The position numbers were made by a program, and so were the translations under genes. A stretch of 64,000 nucleotides of DNA. Origin: Pseudomonas sp. 8Z (GTDB lineage: Bacteria; Pseudomonadota; Gammaproteobacteria; Pseudomonadales; Pseudomonadaceae). Below, one piece after another: positions 1-8,588 of the stretch. A model generated the notes under the pieces. That model was given only the letters and a program-made list of their open reading frames with translations. It was not told the DNA's origin and did not search any database. The DNA lies in the NCBI RefSeq assembly GCF_902506535.1, contig NZ_LR733827.1, forward strand, positions 1,931,176 through 1,995,175. Reading direction: 5' to 3'. Position 1 is the first letter of the stretch, and each line of letters begins with the position of its first letter.

Positions 1-2
1 AG

Positions 3-1055
3 TTACCTCAATCCCAGTTTCAACCCTCTGGCAGCTTGGCAGTAGTTGATCAGGGCCAAAGCTTTGTCGCTGGTTATACCGATGAAATGGCTTACCAGTT
101 CCGCAGTGAGTCTCTGCCGGTGATCGTATTTGGCGATCATACAAAAGCCATCAAGTACATTGACTTCCCGTTTGCGATGGGGGCCGATGGGGTCAAGGTA
201 CTTAAGCCGCTGGATATGTGTGATCCCAAGTATCTATATCATTATCTAAGGCAAGCTAAAATTCCTGATGCTGGATACAGTCGGCATTTCAAGTTTTTAA
301 AGGAGCTGAGTATTCCACTCCCTCCTCTTCACGAACAACGCCGTATCGCAGCGATTTTGGACAAGGCCGACGCGCTGTGCGCCAAGCGTCGCGAGACCAT
401 CGCCAAGCTCGACCAGTTGCTGAAGTCGGTGTTTCTGGAGATGTTCGGTGACCCGGTAGAAAACCCTAAAGGCTGGAACCTAAAGCCGTTTACAGAAGTG
501 GGTGAGTGGAAAAGCGGCGCGACACCGAGTAAGAGTGAACCTTCTTTTTGGGAGGGGAGCTTTCCGTGGGTCAGCCCCAAGGACATGAAAGTTAGTGAAA
601 TTTCTGACGCACAGGATCACGTATCTGAAGTGGTGTTCACGGCTACAAATCTTAAACGAATAGACCCCGGCCACCTGTTGATTGTTGTTCGCGGCATGAT
701 CCTCGCCCACTCTTTTCCTACGGCGATTAACGTTGTTCCAGTTGCGATCAACCAGGATATGAAGGCAATCCAACCCATCGATGAGTTGGATATTGTTTAT
801 TTGAAGTCAGCAGTCGATGCCTTGAAAGATCGGATTCTGAGTGTTGTGTCTACGGCTGGGCACGGGACACGACGTCTGGATATGCGAGACGCTTCTGAGG
901 TTATGGTTCCTGTTCCTCCGGTTGAGTTGCAATCGGCCTATAAGGCAGTTGTTCAAAAGTACGCACAGCAGCGGAAAATGATGGTGGAACAATTGGCTCA
1001 ACTGGAAAGAGCCTTTTCTTCCATCCAGACTAACGCCTTCTCAGGAACGCTCTAA
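3..1055 (+). CDS. hsdS: Type I restriction-modification specificity subunit HsdS (5' truncated by window edge)
   Basis: This subunit gives the type I methylase/nuclease complex its DNA target. The reading frame is open from the first bases, so the true start lies left of the window; a TTG at 36 is only an internal codon. About 350 residues are visible: the end of target-recognition domain 1, then the conserved spacer with IPLPPLHEQRRIAAILDKAD (from about nt 310) that begins the central helix, then recognition domain 2 (nt 460-930) starting NPKGW, then the distal helix with AQLERAFSSIQ. The recognition domains look more AT-rich than the flanking genes, which is usual for horizontally shuffled HsdS. 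The stop is 3 nt before the next gene, so hsdS, the AlbA_2 gene and hsdR form one operon. hsdM is presumably upstream, outside the window. Confidence 0.93.
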   Translation, partial: LPQSQFQPSGSLAVVDQGQSFVAGYTDEMAYQFRSESLPVIVFGDHTKAIKYIDFPFAMGADGVKVLKPLDMCDPKYLYHYLRQAKIPDAGYSRHFKFLKELSIPLPPLHEQRRIAAILDKADALCAKRRETIAKLDQLLKSVFLEMFGDPVENPKGWNLKPFTEVGEWKSGATPSKSEPSFWEGSFPWVSPKDMKVSEISDAQDHVSEVVFTATNLKRIDPGHLLIVVRGMILAHSFPTAINVVPVAINQDMKAIQPIDELDIVYLKSAVDALKDRILSVVSTAGHGTRRLDMRDASEVMVPVPPVELQSAYKAVVQKYAQQRKMMVEQLAQLERAFSSIQTNAFSGTL

Positions 1056-1058
1056 CCC

Positions 1059-3098
1059 ATGATCGACCTCCACTCCCCCGCCGACCTCGAACTGCTGCGC
1101 GAATCCATCGACCTGGAGTGCAAGCTGGCGGCTGGGCGCGAGGGGCAGGGGGCGTTACCGGAGGACTTCTGGCCCACCTACAGCGCCTTAGCCAATACCA
1201 ATGGCGGTGTGGTGCTGCTTGGTGTGCGCGAGAAGAAAGGGCAGTTTTTTCTTGAAGGCATCGCCAACCCGGCCAAGGTGCGCAAGGAGCTGTTCGACAA
1301 CCTCAATAACCGCCAAAAGGTCAGCACCAACCTGCTGAGCGATGCCGATGTGCGCGAGGTGGCGCTGGAGGGGCGCACCCTGTTGCTGGTGGAGATTCCG
1401 CGCGCCAACCGCAAGCAGCGCCCGGTGCATCTGACGCCCAATCCCTTTGGCCATACCTATCGGCGGCTCAATGAAGGCGACCGTCATGTCGCCGACGAAG
1501 ACGTGAAGCGCATGCTCGCCGAGCAGGTGGAAGACAGCCGCGATGATCGCATCCTCAAGGGCTATCACCTCGACGACCTGTGCAGCGAAACCCTGCGTGC
1601 CTATCGCCAGGTGTTCGCCAATCGCGACCCCGCGCACCCGTGGAACGCCCTGGACGATCACGAGTTCCTGCGCCAGATCGGCGGCTGGCGGCGTGACCGG
1701 GAAACCGACACGGCGGGCCTGACCCTGGCCGGGCTGCTGATGTTCGGCTGGATGAGCACCATCCAGGAAGCGTTGCCCAATTACATGCTCGACTATCAGG
1801 AGCGCCCGGAAGCGCGCACCGAGCTGCGCTGGGTGGATCGCGTGACCCTGGACGGCAAATGGTCGGGCAATCTCTACGACTTCTACCGCAAGGTCTACCT
1901 CAAGCTCACCGCTGACCTGAAGGTGCCGTTCAAGCTGGAGAAAGGCGAACGCCAGGACGAAACCCCCGTGCATGTGGCCTTGCGCGAAGCCCTGGCCAAT
2001 GTGCTGGTGCATGCCGACTACTCCGACCGAGCCTCGGTGCTGGTGGTCAAGCGCCCGGATATGTTCGGCTTTCGTAACCCCGGCCTGATGCGTGTACCGC
2101 CGGAGGTTGCCATTCGCGGCGGTGAGCATGACTGCCGCAACCGCACGTTGCACAAGATGTTCCGCTTCGTCGGTGTGGGCGAACAGGCCGGCTCGGGTAT
2201 CCCGAAGATCTACGCCGGCTGGAAGGATCAGCACTGGCGCCCGCCCGCACTGTTCGAGCGCAGCGAGCCGTATAACCAAACGCTGCTTGAGCTGCGCATG
2301 GTCGATCTGTGGCCGGAGGATGTGCTGCAGGCCTTGCGTCTGCAGTTTGGCCCAGTGTTCGAGCAGCTCTCCCATGACGAGCGCCTGACCCTGGCTGCCG
2401 CTGCCTCCGAGCGCACCATCAGCCATGGGCGAATCATGGAGATGACCGGCCTGCACTCTGTCGAGGCCTCGCGCCTGCTGCAGGCATTGGTACGTGGCGG
2501 CTATCTGGAGAGCCATAACCCAGGGCGTGGCGCGGTGTATTGCCTGCCCGGTGCCGGCTTGCCCACCCCGGAAGATGTATTCGGAGGTAGCGCCGACTAT
2601 TTGCCCGTCAGCTCCGAACATTTGCCGGACAGCTCCGGACATTTGGGCGGTAGCTCCGGACATTTGCCCGATAGCTCCGAACATTTGCCCGTCAGCTCCG
2701 AACATTCGCAGGCGAGCTCCGAACATTTGGCCCTTAGCTCCGAACATTCAATGGCGGAACGTGATGAGTACGGCAGAAGGCTTAGCAGCCATCTCGATGC
2801 GCCGATTCTCGACTCGCTGGCGTGCTTGCCACACGGCTACAAGGCACAAATGGAGGCATTGGCGAATGCTGCACGTAGCGGAAGGCTGAGCCAAAGCGCC
2901 ATGCGTAGCGTCATTCTGGCCTTGTGCGAGGGGCAGTATGTAACAGGGCCAAGCTTGGCCAGCTTGCTGCAACGTAGCCCGGATGCATTACGCCAACAGC
3001 ATCTGAAACCACTGGTCGTGTCCGGGCAGCTACGCCTGGCCTTCCCCACCACGCCTACACACCAGAGGCAGGCCTACCGCACAACGGAAAGTGAGTAG
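1059..3098 (+). CDS. AlbA_2/Schlafen-type ATP-binding protein inside the type I R-M operon, with heptad-repeat linker
   Basis: 679 aa. The N-terminal part (about residues 10-130, with LECK and ALANTNGGVVLLGV) is an AlbA_2 domain, a putative nucleic-acid-binding module related to Schlafen cores. Residues about 290-390 carry the GHKL-like C-terminal ATPase signature (REALANVLVHADY, FRNPG, RNRTLHKMFR, GSGIPKIY) of the COG2865 family. A winged-helix region follows (about 425-500), then eight copies of a seven-residue unit of the type SSEHLPD (511-566), then a second helical/winged region ending in an FPTTPTHQRQAY motif. It sits 3 nt after hsdS and 6 nt before hsdR, so it is co-transcribed with them. 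Such proteins are recurrent partners of type I systems, but their role (regulation or accessory defence) is not settled. The family call is firm; the function is unknown. Confidence 0.85.
   Translation: MIDLHSPADLELLRESIDLECKLAAGREGQGALPEDFWPTYSALANTNGGVVLLGVREKKGQFFLEGIANPAKVRKELFDNLNNRQKVSTNLLSDADVREVALEGRTLLLVEIPRANRKQRPVHLTPNPFGHTYRRLNEGDRHVADEDVKRMLAEQVEDSRDDRILKGYHLDDLCSETLRAYRQVFANRDPAHPWNALDDHEFLRQIGGWRRDRETDTAGLTLAGLLMFGWMSTIQEALPNYMLDYQERPEARTELRWVDRVTLDGKWSGNLYDFYRKVYLKLTADLKVPFKLEKGERQDETPVHVALREALANVLVHADYSDRASVLVVKRPDMFGFRNPGLMRVPPEVAIRGGEHDCRNRTLHKMFRFVGVGEQAGSGIPKIYAGWKDQHWRPPALFERSEPYNQTLLELRMVDLWPEDVLQALRLQFGPVFEQLSHDERLTLAAAASERTISHGRIMEMTGLHSVEASRLLQALVRGGYLESHNPGRGAVYCLPGAGLPTPEDVFGGSADYLPVSSEHLPDSSGHLGGSSGHLPDSSEHLPVSSEHSQASSEHLALSSEHSMAERDEYGRRLSSHLDAPILDSLACLPHGYKAQMEALANAARSGRLSQSAMRSVILALCEGQYVTGPSLASLLQRSPDALRQQHLKPLVVSGQLRLAFPTTPTHQRQAYRTTESE
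2589..2756 (+). repeat. Eight 21-bp in-frame tandem repeats in the AlbA_2 gene
   Basis: The units encode SADYLPV, SSEHLPD, SSGHLGG, SSGHLPD, SSEHLPV, SSEHSQA, SSEHLAL and SSEHSMA in codon-aligned 21-bp steps. The nucleotide core AGCTCCGAACATTTGCC recurs with substitutions. Copy-number change by slippage would keep the reading frame. The histidine- and serine-rich unit looks like a flexible spacer between the ATPase-like part and the C-terminal winged helix. Confidence 0.9.
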
Positions 3099-3104
3099 TC
3101 AGCC

Positions 3105-6100
3105 ATGAGTAACTTCCAGTTTCTCGCGCCAGAGTTCAAAGCCCTTCTCGAACCTGCCCAGGGCGCCGAGCAACTGGTGTATTCCGACCCGCGTGCCTGC
3201 TGCATGCGTACCCGCCATGCGCTGGAGCAGGCGGTGCATTGGTTGTACGAGCATGACCGCGATCTGCGCATGCCCTACGACCGCAGCCTCAACGCGCTGC
3301 TGAGCAACCGCGACTTCGAGGATCTGCCGCCGCCGCAGGTGTTGCAGAAGATGCGCCTGATCCAGAAGGCCGGCAACCAGGCGGTGCATGGCAGCGGTAC
3401 GATTGGCTTCAGCGACTCGATGAAGCTGCTGCGCGAGTTGTTTCATGTACTGTTCTGGCTCGCGCGCACCTACACCCGCGCCAGTGATCCCAAGGCCATC
3501 GTCGCCCGCTTCGATGACAAGCGCGTACCGCAACTGGTCAGCAGTAGCGATGCAGCCACCTTCACTCGCGAGGAGTTGAAGAAGCAGGAGGCCAGGTTCC
3601 AGCAGCAGATCGCCGAGCAGCATGCCGCGCTGGAAAAACGCGAAGTGGCCATCGCCGAACAGGCCGCCACCCTGGCCGAGCGTGAAGCCTTGTTGGCGCA
3701 GGTCAATGCCGATCTGGCGGCAGCGCGTGCCGAACTGGCCAAGGCCAAGGCCGCCAATATCGCCGTGCCGGATACTCACGATTACGACGAAGCCGACACG
3801 CGCCGCTTCTTTATCGATGTGCTGTTGCGTGAAGCGGGCTGGGAGGACGGCAAGAATCTGTCCAGCGAAGTGCCGCTCAAGGGCATGCCCAACAAGGCCA
3901 ATGAAGGCTTTGCCGACTATGTGCTGTGGGGCGCCGACGGCAAGCCGCTGGCTGTGGTGGAAGCCAAAAGCAGCCTGAAAGACCCGGATATCGGTCGTCA
4001 GCAGGCCAAGCTCTATGCCGATTGCCTGGAAGCCGAGAAGGGCCAGCGCCCGCTGATCTTCTACACCAACGGTAACCACACCTGGCTATGGGACGACCGC
4101 CGTGCGCCGCCACGCGAAGTGCAGGGCTTCTATACCCGCGCCGAGCTGGAACTGGCCGTGCAGCGTCGGCAGTTGCAAGGCGATATACGCAGCCTGCCGA
4201 TCAATGCGAATATCGTCGGGCGCCCCTACCAGCAGCGTGCCATCCGTGCCATGGCCGAAGCCCTGGCCAATGGTCGCCGCGCCGGTCTGCTGACCATGGC
4301 CACCGGCACCGGCAAGACGCGCACCGCCATCGCTCTGGTGGAGTTGCTGATGCGCGCCAATTGGGTCAAGCGCGTGCTGTTTCTCGCCGACCGGGTGGCG
4401 CTGGTCAATCAGGCGGTGAGCGCCTTCAAGGAGCATCTGCCCGACTCCAATCCGGTCAATCTGGTGACCGAGAAGAACGGCCAAGGCCGCGTCTACCTGT
4501 CCACCTACCCGACCATGATGGGCCTGATCGATGAGATGGACGGCGAGCAGCGCCGTTATGGCATCGGCCACTTCGACCTGGTGATCATCGACGAGGCACA
4601 CCGCAGCGTGTACCAGAAGTACGGGGCGATCTTTCGCTACTTCGACAGCTATCTGGTGGGCCTGACCGCGACGCCACGCGATGAGGTGGATCGTGACACC
4701 TACCACCTGTTTGGCTTGGAAACCGGCGTGCCCACCGATGCCTACAGCCTCGACGAGGCTGTGGCCGCCGGTTATCTGGTGCCGCCCAAGGCGCATTCGG
4801 TGCCGATCAAGTTCGTCCGCGAGGGCATCCGCTATGACGAGCTGAGCGATGCCGAGAAGGAGCACTGGGAATCCCTGGACTGGGGCGAGCGCGCCGACGA
4901 GGATGGCGAGGCACCTGCCGAGGTACTGGCCTCGGAGGTGAACAAGCAACTGTTCAACGAACACACCGTCGACCTGATGCTGCGGCACTTGATGCAACAC
5001 GGACTGAAGGTGGATGGCGGGGAGCTGATCGGCAAGACCATCATCTTTGCGGTGAACAAGGAGCACGCCAAGTTCATCGCCCGTCGTTTCGATCATCACT
5101 ACTCGCAGTACAAGGGCGAGTTTGCCCGTGTCATCGTGCATGGCGAACCCTATGTACAGACGCTGATTGATGCCTTTGGCGCCAAGGACAACCGCCTGCC
5201 GCAGATCGCCATTTCGGTGGACATGCTCGACACCGGCATCGACGTGCCGCAGGTGCTCAATCTGGTGTTCTTCAAGGCCGTGCGCTCGAAGGTCAAATTC
5301 CTGCAGATGATCGGCCGTGGCACGCGCCTGTGCGAAAACCTGTTCGCACCGGGCGTAGACAAGAGCGAGTTCTATATCTTCGATTTCTGCGCCAACTTCG
5401 AGTACTTCAACGAGCACCCGAAAGGCGCACTGGGCGGCATGGCCGAGCCGGTCGGCAAGCGTCTGTTCAAGGCGCGGCTGGAACTGCTGTCGCTACTCTC
5501 CGGCAAGGACACCCGTGTGCGCGAGGGTGTTGCCGAAACCATCGGCGGCTATGACAGCCTGGGCAGCCTGCGCCAGGCGGTGACCGAGGAGCTGCACGGC
5601 GAGGTGGCGGCGATGAATCAGGACAACTTCATCGTGCGTACCGAGCGTGAGCATGTGGTGCGTTTCGCCGAGCGAGCAGCCTGGAACGACCTCGACGATG
5701 CAGCGTTAGGCGATTTGCGCGCCCATGTCGCGGGTTTGCCCAGCGAACGCGAAGCCGAGCACATCACTGCCAAGCTGTTCGACCTGCTCTGCCTCAACCT
5801 GCAGTTGGCCGTGCTGCGCGCCAGTGGCGATTTCGTCGCCTACCGTGACCGGGTGCGTGAGCTGGCCAGCCAGTTGGAGTTGATGGAGAGCATCCCGGCC
5901 ATCCGCGCCGAGCTGGCGTTGATTCAGGATCTGCAGACAGAGGAATACTGGCAGGACATCACCCTGCCGATGATCGAGCAGCTACGCCGGCGGTTACGCG
6001 GGTTGATTCAGCTTATTCAGCGACGCACATCCAACCCGGTCTATACCTTTCTTACCGACCAGATCGGCGAGGCCAGCGAGGTGGTACTCAACGACTTCAG

Positions 6101-6584
6101 CACCGGCATCAACCTGGCGCAGTATCGCAAGAAGGTCGAGGCGTACATTCGCGCCAACGAAAACCATCTGGCCATCGCCAAGCTCAAGCACAACAAGCCG
6201 CTCACGGCGAGTGATCTGGCCGAGCTGGAGCGTTTCGTCTATCAGTCCGAGCCGGTGGAAAGCCGCGAGCGCTTCGTCGAATGCTTTGGCAGCGAGCGCC
6301 CGCTGCCGCTGTTTATCCGCTCACTGGTGGGGCTGGATCGCAACGCGGCGATGGAGGCTTTCAGCAAATTCCTCGATGGCAGCCGCTACAACAGCCAGCA
6401 GATCCGCTTCGTGGAAATGATCATCGAGCGCCTGACCCGGCACGGCTGCATCGAGCCGGGTCAGCTTTACGATCCCCCCTTCACCGCTCTGCATCACGAA
6501 GGGCTGGATGGCACCTTCGCGGATGCGGATGCCGAGGGTATCGTCGCGGTGATCAACAGGCTCAATCAAATAGCCGCCGCCTGA
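3105..6584 (+). CDS. hsdR: Type I restriction endonuclease subunit R (EcoEI-like)
   Basis: 1159 aa motor and nuclease subunit that translocates DNA using ATP and cleaves unmodified DNA. An N-terminal DUF4145-like helical region is followed by a long coiled coil (about residues 150-220). The PD-(D/E)xK nuclease shows D271 (FADYVLWG) and E286-A-K288 (VVEAKSS). The SF2 helicase has Walker A ATGTGKT (about 399-405), DEAH box D496-H499 (IIDEAH), LTATP, and later DTGIDVP and QMIGRGTR. The C-terminal part resembles the EcoEI R C-terminal domain. It appears full length and intact. The ATG start is 6 nt after the previous stop. A perfect terminator lies about 240 nt downstream, closing the operon. Confidence 0.95.
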   Translation: MSNFQFLAPEFKALLEPAQGAEQLVYSDPRACCMRTRHALEQAVHWLYEHDRDLRMPYDRSLNALLSNRDFEDLPPPQVLQKMRLIQKAGNQAVHGSGTIGFSDSMKLLRELFHVLFWLARTYTRASDPKAIVARFDDKRVPQLVSSSDAATFTREELKKQEARFQQQIAEQHAALEKREVAIAEQAATLAEREALLAQVNADLAAARAELAKAKAANIAVPDTHDYDEADTRRFFIDVLLREAGWEDGKNLSSEVPLKGMPNKANEGFADYVLWGADGKPLAVVEAKSSLKDPDIGRQQAKLYADCLEAEKGQRPLIFYTNGNHTWLWDDRRAPPREVQGFYTRAELELAVQRRQLQGDIRSLPINANIVGRPYQQRAIRAMAEALANGRRAGLLTMATGTGKTRTAIALVELLMRANWVKRVLFLADRVALVNQAVSAFKEHLPDSNPVNLVTEKNGQGRVYLSTYPTMMGLIDEMDGEQRRYGIGHFDLVIIDEAHRSVYQKYGAIFRYFDSYLVGLTATPRDEVDRDTYHLFGLETGVPTDAYSLDEAVAAGYLVPPKAHSVPIKFVREGIRYDELSDAEKEHWESLDWGERADEDGEAPAEVLASEVNKQLFNEHTVDLMLRHLMQHGLKVDGGELIGKTIIFAVNKEHAKFIARRFDHHYSQYKGEFARVIVHGEPYVQTLIDAFGAKDNRLPQIAISVDMLDTGIDVPQVLNLVFFKAVRSKVKFLQMIGRGTRLCENLFAPGVDKSEFYIFDFCANFEYFNEHPKGALGGMAEPVGKRLFKARLELLSLLSGKDTRVREGVAETIGGYDSLGSLRQAVTEELHGEVAAMNQDNFIVRTEREHVVRFAERAAWNDLDDAALGDLRAHVAGLPSEREAEHITAKLFDLLCLNLQLAVLRASGDFVAYRDRVRELASQLELMESIPAIRAELALIQDLQTEEYWQDITLPMIEQLRRRLRGLIQLIQRRTSNPVYTFLTDQIGEASEVVLNDFSTGINLAQYRKKVEAYIRANENHLAIAKLKHNKPLTASDLAELERFVYQSEPVESRERFVECFGSERPLPLFIRSLVGLDRNAAMEAFSKFLDGSRYNSQQIRFVEMIIERLTRHGCIEPGQLYDPPFTALHHEGLDGTFADADAEGIVAVINRLNQIAAA

Positions 6585-6820
6585 TGCAGCGTCGTCTGCT
6601 GTGGCATCAGTCGGCGCTTGGGACGAATGCCCACCCTGTCACAGTTTCGCGTAGTACCCAGTACTTATGGCAAAAGGCTTACATGGCTAGGAGCAGAGTG
6701 CTTCTCCCCTCGCCTGCGAGGTCTGGCTAATCTACACACACGTACCGGGAAATGGATATCCCGAGTCAAGGAAGACAGACCGCGCCAGGAAGGCAAACGA
6801 CAGGAGGTCGGAAGGTCATT
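6585..6820. other. Intergenic stretch after hsdR, no gene recognised
   Basis: This stretch between the hsdR stop and the terminator shows no convincing reading frame with a ribosome binding site and no recognisable RNA gene. It probably marks the right boundary of the restriction-modification island, but I see no att-like repeat or integrase. Confidence 0.5.
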
Positions 6821-6846
6821 AAAAAACCCGCTTCGGCGGGTTTTTT
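6821..6846. terminator. Strong bidirectional intrinsic terminator between hsdR and cdsA-like gene
   Basis: Perfect 11-bp inverted repeat AAAAAACCCGC / GCGGGTTTTTT with loop TTCG. It has an A-tract on one side and a T-tract on the other, so it can end both the rightward R-M operon and the leftward phospholipid operon. Confidence 0.92.
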
Positions 6847-6933
6847 GTTGCCTGTCATCCCCGGCGGCAATCCTTTGGGCCATTGCAAGCGACGTCATAA
6901 ACCGTTTCCGACGGTCTGTGGAAAAGTGGGCCA

Positions 6934-7866
6934 TCAGGCCCACCAGTAGCGCACCATGTGGAAGAACACCGGCGCTGCGAAACAGACCGAGTCCAGACGG
7001 TCGAGCATGCCGCCGTGGCCTTCGATCATGTGGCCCCAGTCTTTCACCCCACGATCGCGTTTGATCGCCGACATCACCAGGCCGCCGGCGAAGCCGAGCA
7101 TGCACACCAGCAGGGCGAACAACGCTGCCTGCCAGAAGGCAAACGGGGTGATCCAGCACAGCAGGGCGCCGATCAGTGTGGCCAGCGCTACGCCGCCGAT
7201 AAAGCCTTCCACGGTTTTCGAGGGCGACAGTTTGGGTGCGATCTTGTGCTTGCCGAACAGCTTGCCGCACACGTACTGCAGCACGTCGGATATCTGCACC
7301 ACGATGATCAGCCAGGCGATCAGCAGCAGGTTGCGCCCTTCGTAGCCGGGGATTTCCAGAGTCAGTAACGCCGGCACGGCAGAGATGCAGAATACGGCGA
7401 TCATCAGGCCCCACTGCACCTTGGCTGCACGCTCCAGGTAGCGCGTAGTGTCGCCGCCCAGCGAGGCGAGGATCGGCAGTAGCAGGAAGAGATAGACCGG
7501 GATGAAGATGGCGAACAGACCGTACCAGTTGAACATGATCAGCAGGTACTGCAGCGGCAAGGCGAAGTAGAAGGCGGCTACCAGTGCGGGGTAGTCGCTG
7601 CGCCGGGTTGGCGCCAGGGTCATGAATTCGCGCAGTGCGTAGAAGGACACAAAGTAGAACAGCACGATCACGCCGTTGTTGCCGAACAGGAAGGCGATGC
7701 CGATGACCAGCACCATCACCCACCAGGCGTTGATTCGGGCGTTGAGGTTGTCGATTACCGGGCTGGGGTTGTCGCCACTGCGCTTTTTGAGGATCAAGCC
7801 AATCAGGCTGGCGAGCAGTAGCAGGGCACCGATACCGGCGAACAGCAGCAGGGTGTTGTTATCCAT
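6934..7866 (-). CDS. Phosphatidate cytidylyltransferase family protein (CdsA-like)
   Basis: 310 aa integral inner-membrane protein with about eight hydrophobic segments. It carries the CdsA signature near the C-terminus (SPSKTVEGFIGG, then KRDRGVKDWGHMIEGHGGMLDRLDS), so it should make CDP-diacylglycerol from CTP and phosphatidic acid. The ATG start at 7866 has GGAGG about 8 nt upstream and lies one base past the stop of the preceding acyltransferase, showing translational coupling. The main CdsA of pseudomonads sits near uppS/dxr, so this is likely a second paralogue. With the two upstream genes it resembles the E. coli ynbA-ynbB-ynbC gene set. The specific lipid product is unknown. Confidence 0.88.
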   Translation of the reverse strand: MDNNTLLLFAGIGALLLLASLIGLILKKRSGDNPSPVIDNLNARINAWWVMVLVIGIAFLFGNNGVIVLFYFVSFYALREFMTLAPTRRSDYPALVAAFYFALPLQYLLIMFNWYGLFAIFIPVYLFLLLPILASLGGDTTRYLERAAKVQWGLMIAVFCISAVPALLTLEIPGYEGRNLLLIAWLIIVVQISDVLQYVCGKLFGKHKIAPKLSPSKTVEGFIGGVALATLIGALLCWITPFAFWQAALFALLVCMLGFAGGLVMSAIKRDRGVKDWGHMIEGHGGMLDRLDSVCFAAPVFFHMVRYWWA

Positions 7867-7867
7867 C

Positions 7868-8491
7868 TCAGGCCTCCTCGGGTGCCAGTGCCAGCAGCGC
7901 GTTGCGTGCGCGTTCAAGGAAGGCGTCTTTGCCTTCACCCTCGCTACGCTGCAGCGCAGCGCCGAAGCTCAGAGTGCACAACAGTGGCAGCGGTAGCGCC
8001 CTGCCCTTGGGCATCACGCGGTTGAGGTTGGCGATCCATACGGGCACCAGTTCCACTTCGGGGCGTGCCTGCGCCAGGTGGTAGAGTCCGCTCTTGAACG
8101 GCAGCAGCGGATCGTCACTCAGATTGCGCGTACCTTCGGGGAAGATGATCAGCGAGTCGCCGCCGTCCAGTGCATCGAGCATCGCTTGCAGCGGGTTGCC
8201 GCCCTCTTCCTTACGCGCGCGGTCGACCAGTACGCCGTTGAACACCCGCTTGATCAGAAAGCTGCGCACGCCGGGTTTGAGCCAGTAATCGGCGCCAGCC
8301 ACTGGACGCGTACGCTTGCGCAATTCGGGCGGCAGTGATGCCCAGAGCAGAACGAAGTCGCCGTGGCTGCTGTGGTTGGCGTAATACAGGCGCTGCGTCG
8401 GCTGCGCGGTACTGCCGAGCCACAGGGCTCGTGCACCGGTCAGCAGGCGAGCCGCCGAAGTGATGGCGAAAGCGGTCAATGCGGCGAGCAT
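7868..8491 (-). CDS. 1-acyl-glycerol-3-phosphate acyltransferase-like protein (PlsC superfamily)
   Basis: 207 aa. It has the acyltransferase HX4D motif in NHSSHGDF and the FPEGTR motif, both diagnostic of the LPLAT superfamily. It should transfer an acyl chain to a lysophospholipid or related acceptor at the inner membrane; the acceptor is not known. The ATG at 8491 is chosen because AAGGAG lies 8 nt upstream. An upstream in-frame extension has no such site and an atypical proline/arginine-rich sequence. It sits 97 nt downstream of the CDP-alcohol phosphatidyltransferase and abuts the CdsA-like gene, so the three probably work in one lipid pathway. It differs from the longer PlsC at 9380-10147. 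Confidence 0.85.
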   Translation of the reverse strand: MLAALTAFAITSAARLLTGARALWLGSTAQPTQRLYYANHSSHGDFVLLWASLPPELRKRTRPVAGADYWLKPGVRSFLIKRVFNGVLVDRARKEEGGNPLQAMLDALDGGDSLIIFPEGTRNLSDDPLLPFKSGLYHLAQARPEVELVPVWIANLNRVMPKGRALPLPLLCTLSFGAALQRSEGEGKDAFLERARNALLALAPEEA

Positions 8492-8588
8492 GAGGACTCC
8501 TTGGGCTGCAAAGGGAGGACGGCAGGTGTGTGGTGGCGGGCGATGTTTAAGTGGTGCATGGAATCTCCGTATTCCGTTACTGGTGGGC

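Noticed and set aside
1188..2747. Long open frame (about 519 codons) on the minus strand of the AlbA_2 gene
   Set aside because: It is the antisense of a well-supported gene in high-GC DNA, and its protein reads as MFGAKGQMFGA-type repeats from the mirrored 21-bp repeats.
2589..2756. Possible CRISPR array or minisatellite outside a gene
   Set aside because: The 21-bp units are contiguous without spacers and stay in the coding frame of the AlbA_2 protein.
6585..6933. Integrase or attachment site at the R-M island edge
   Set aside because: No direct repeat, tRNA end or recombinase is visible.
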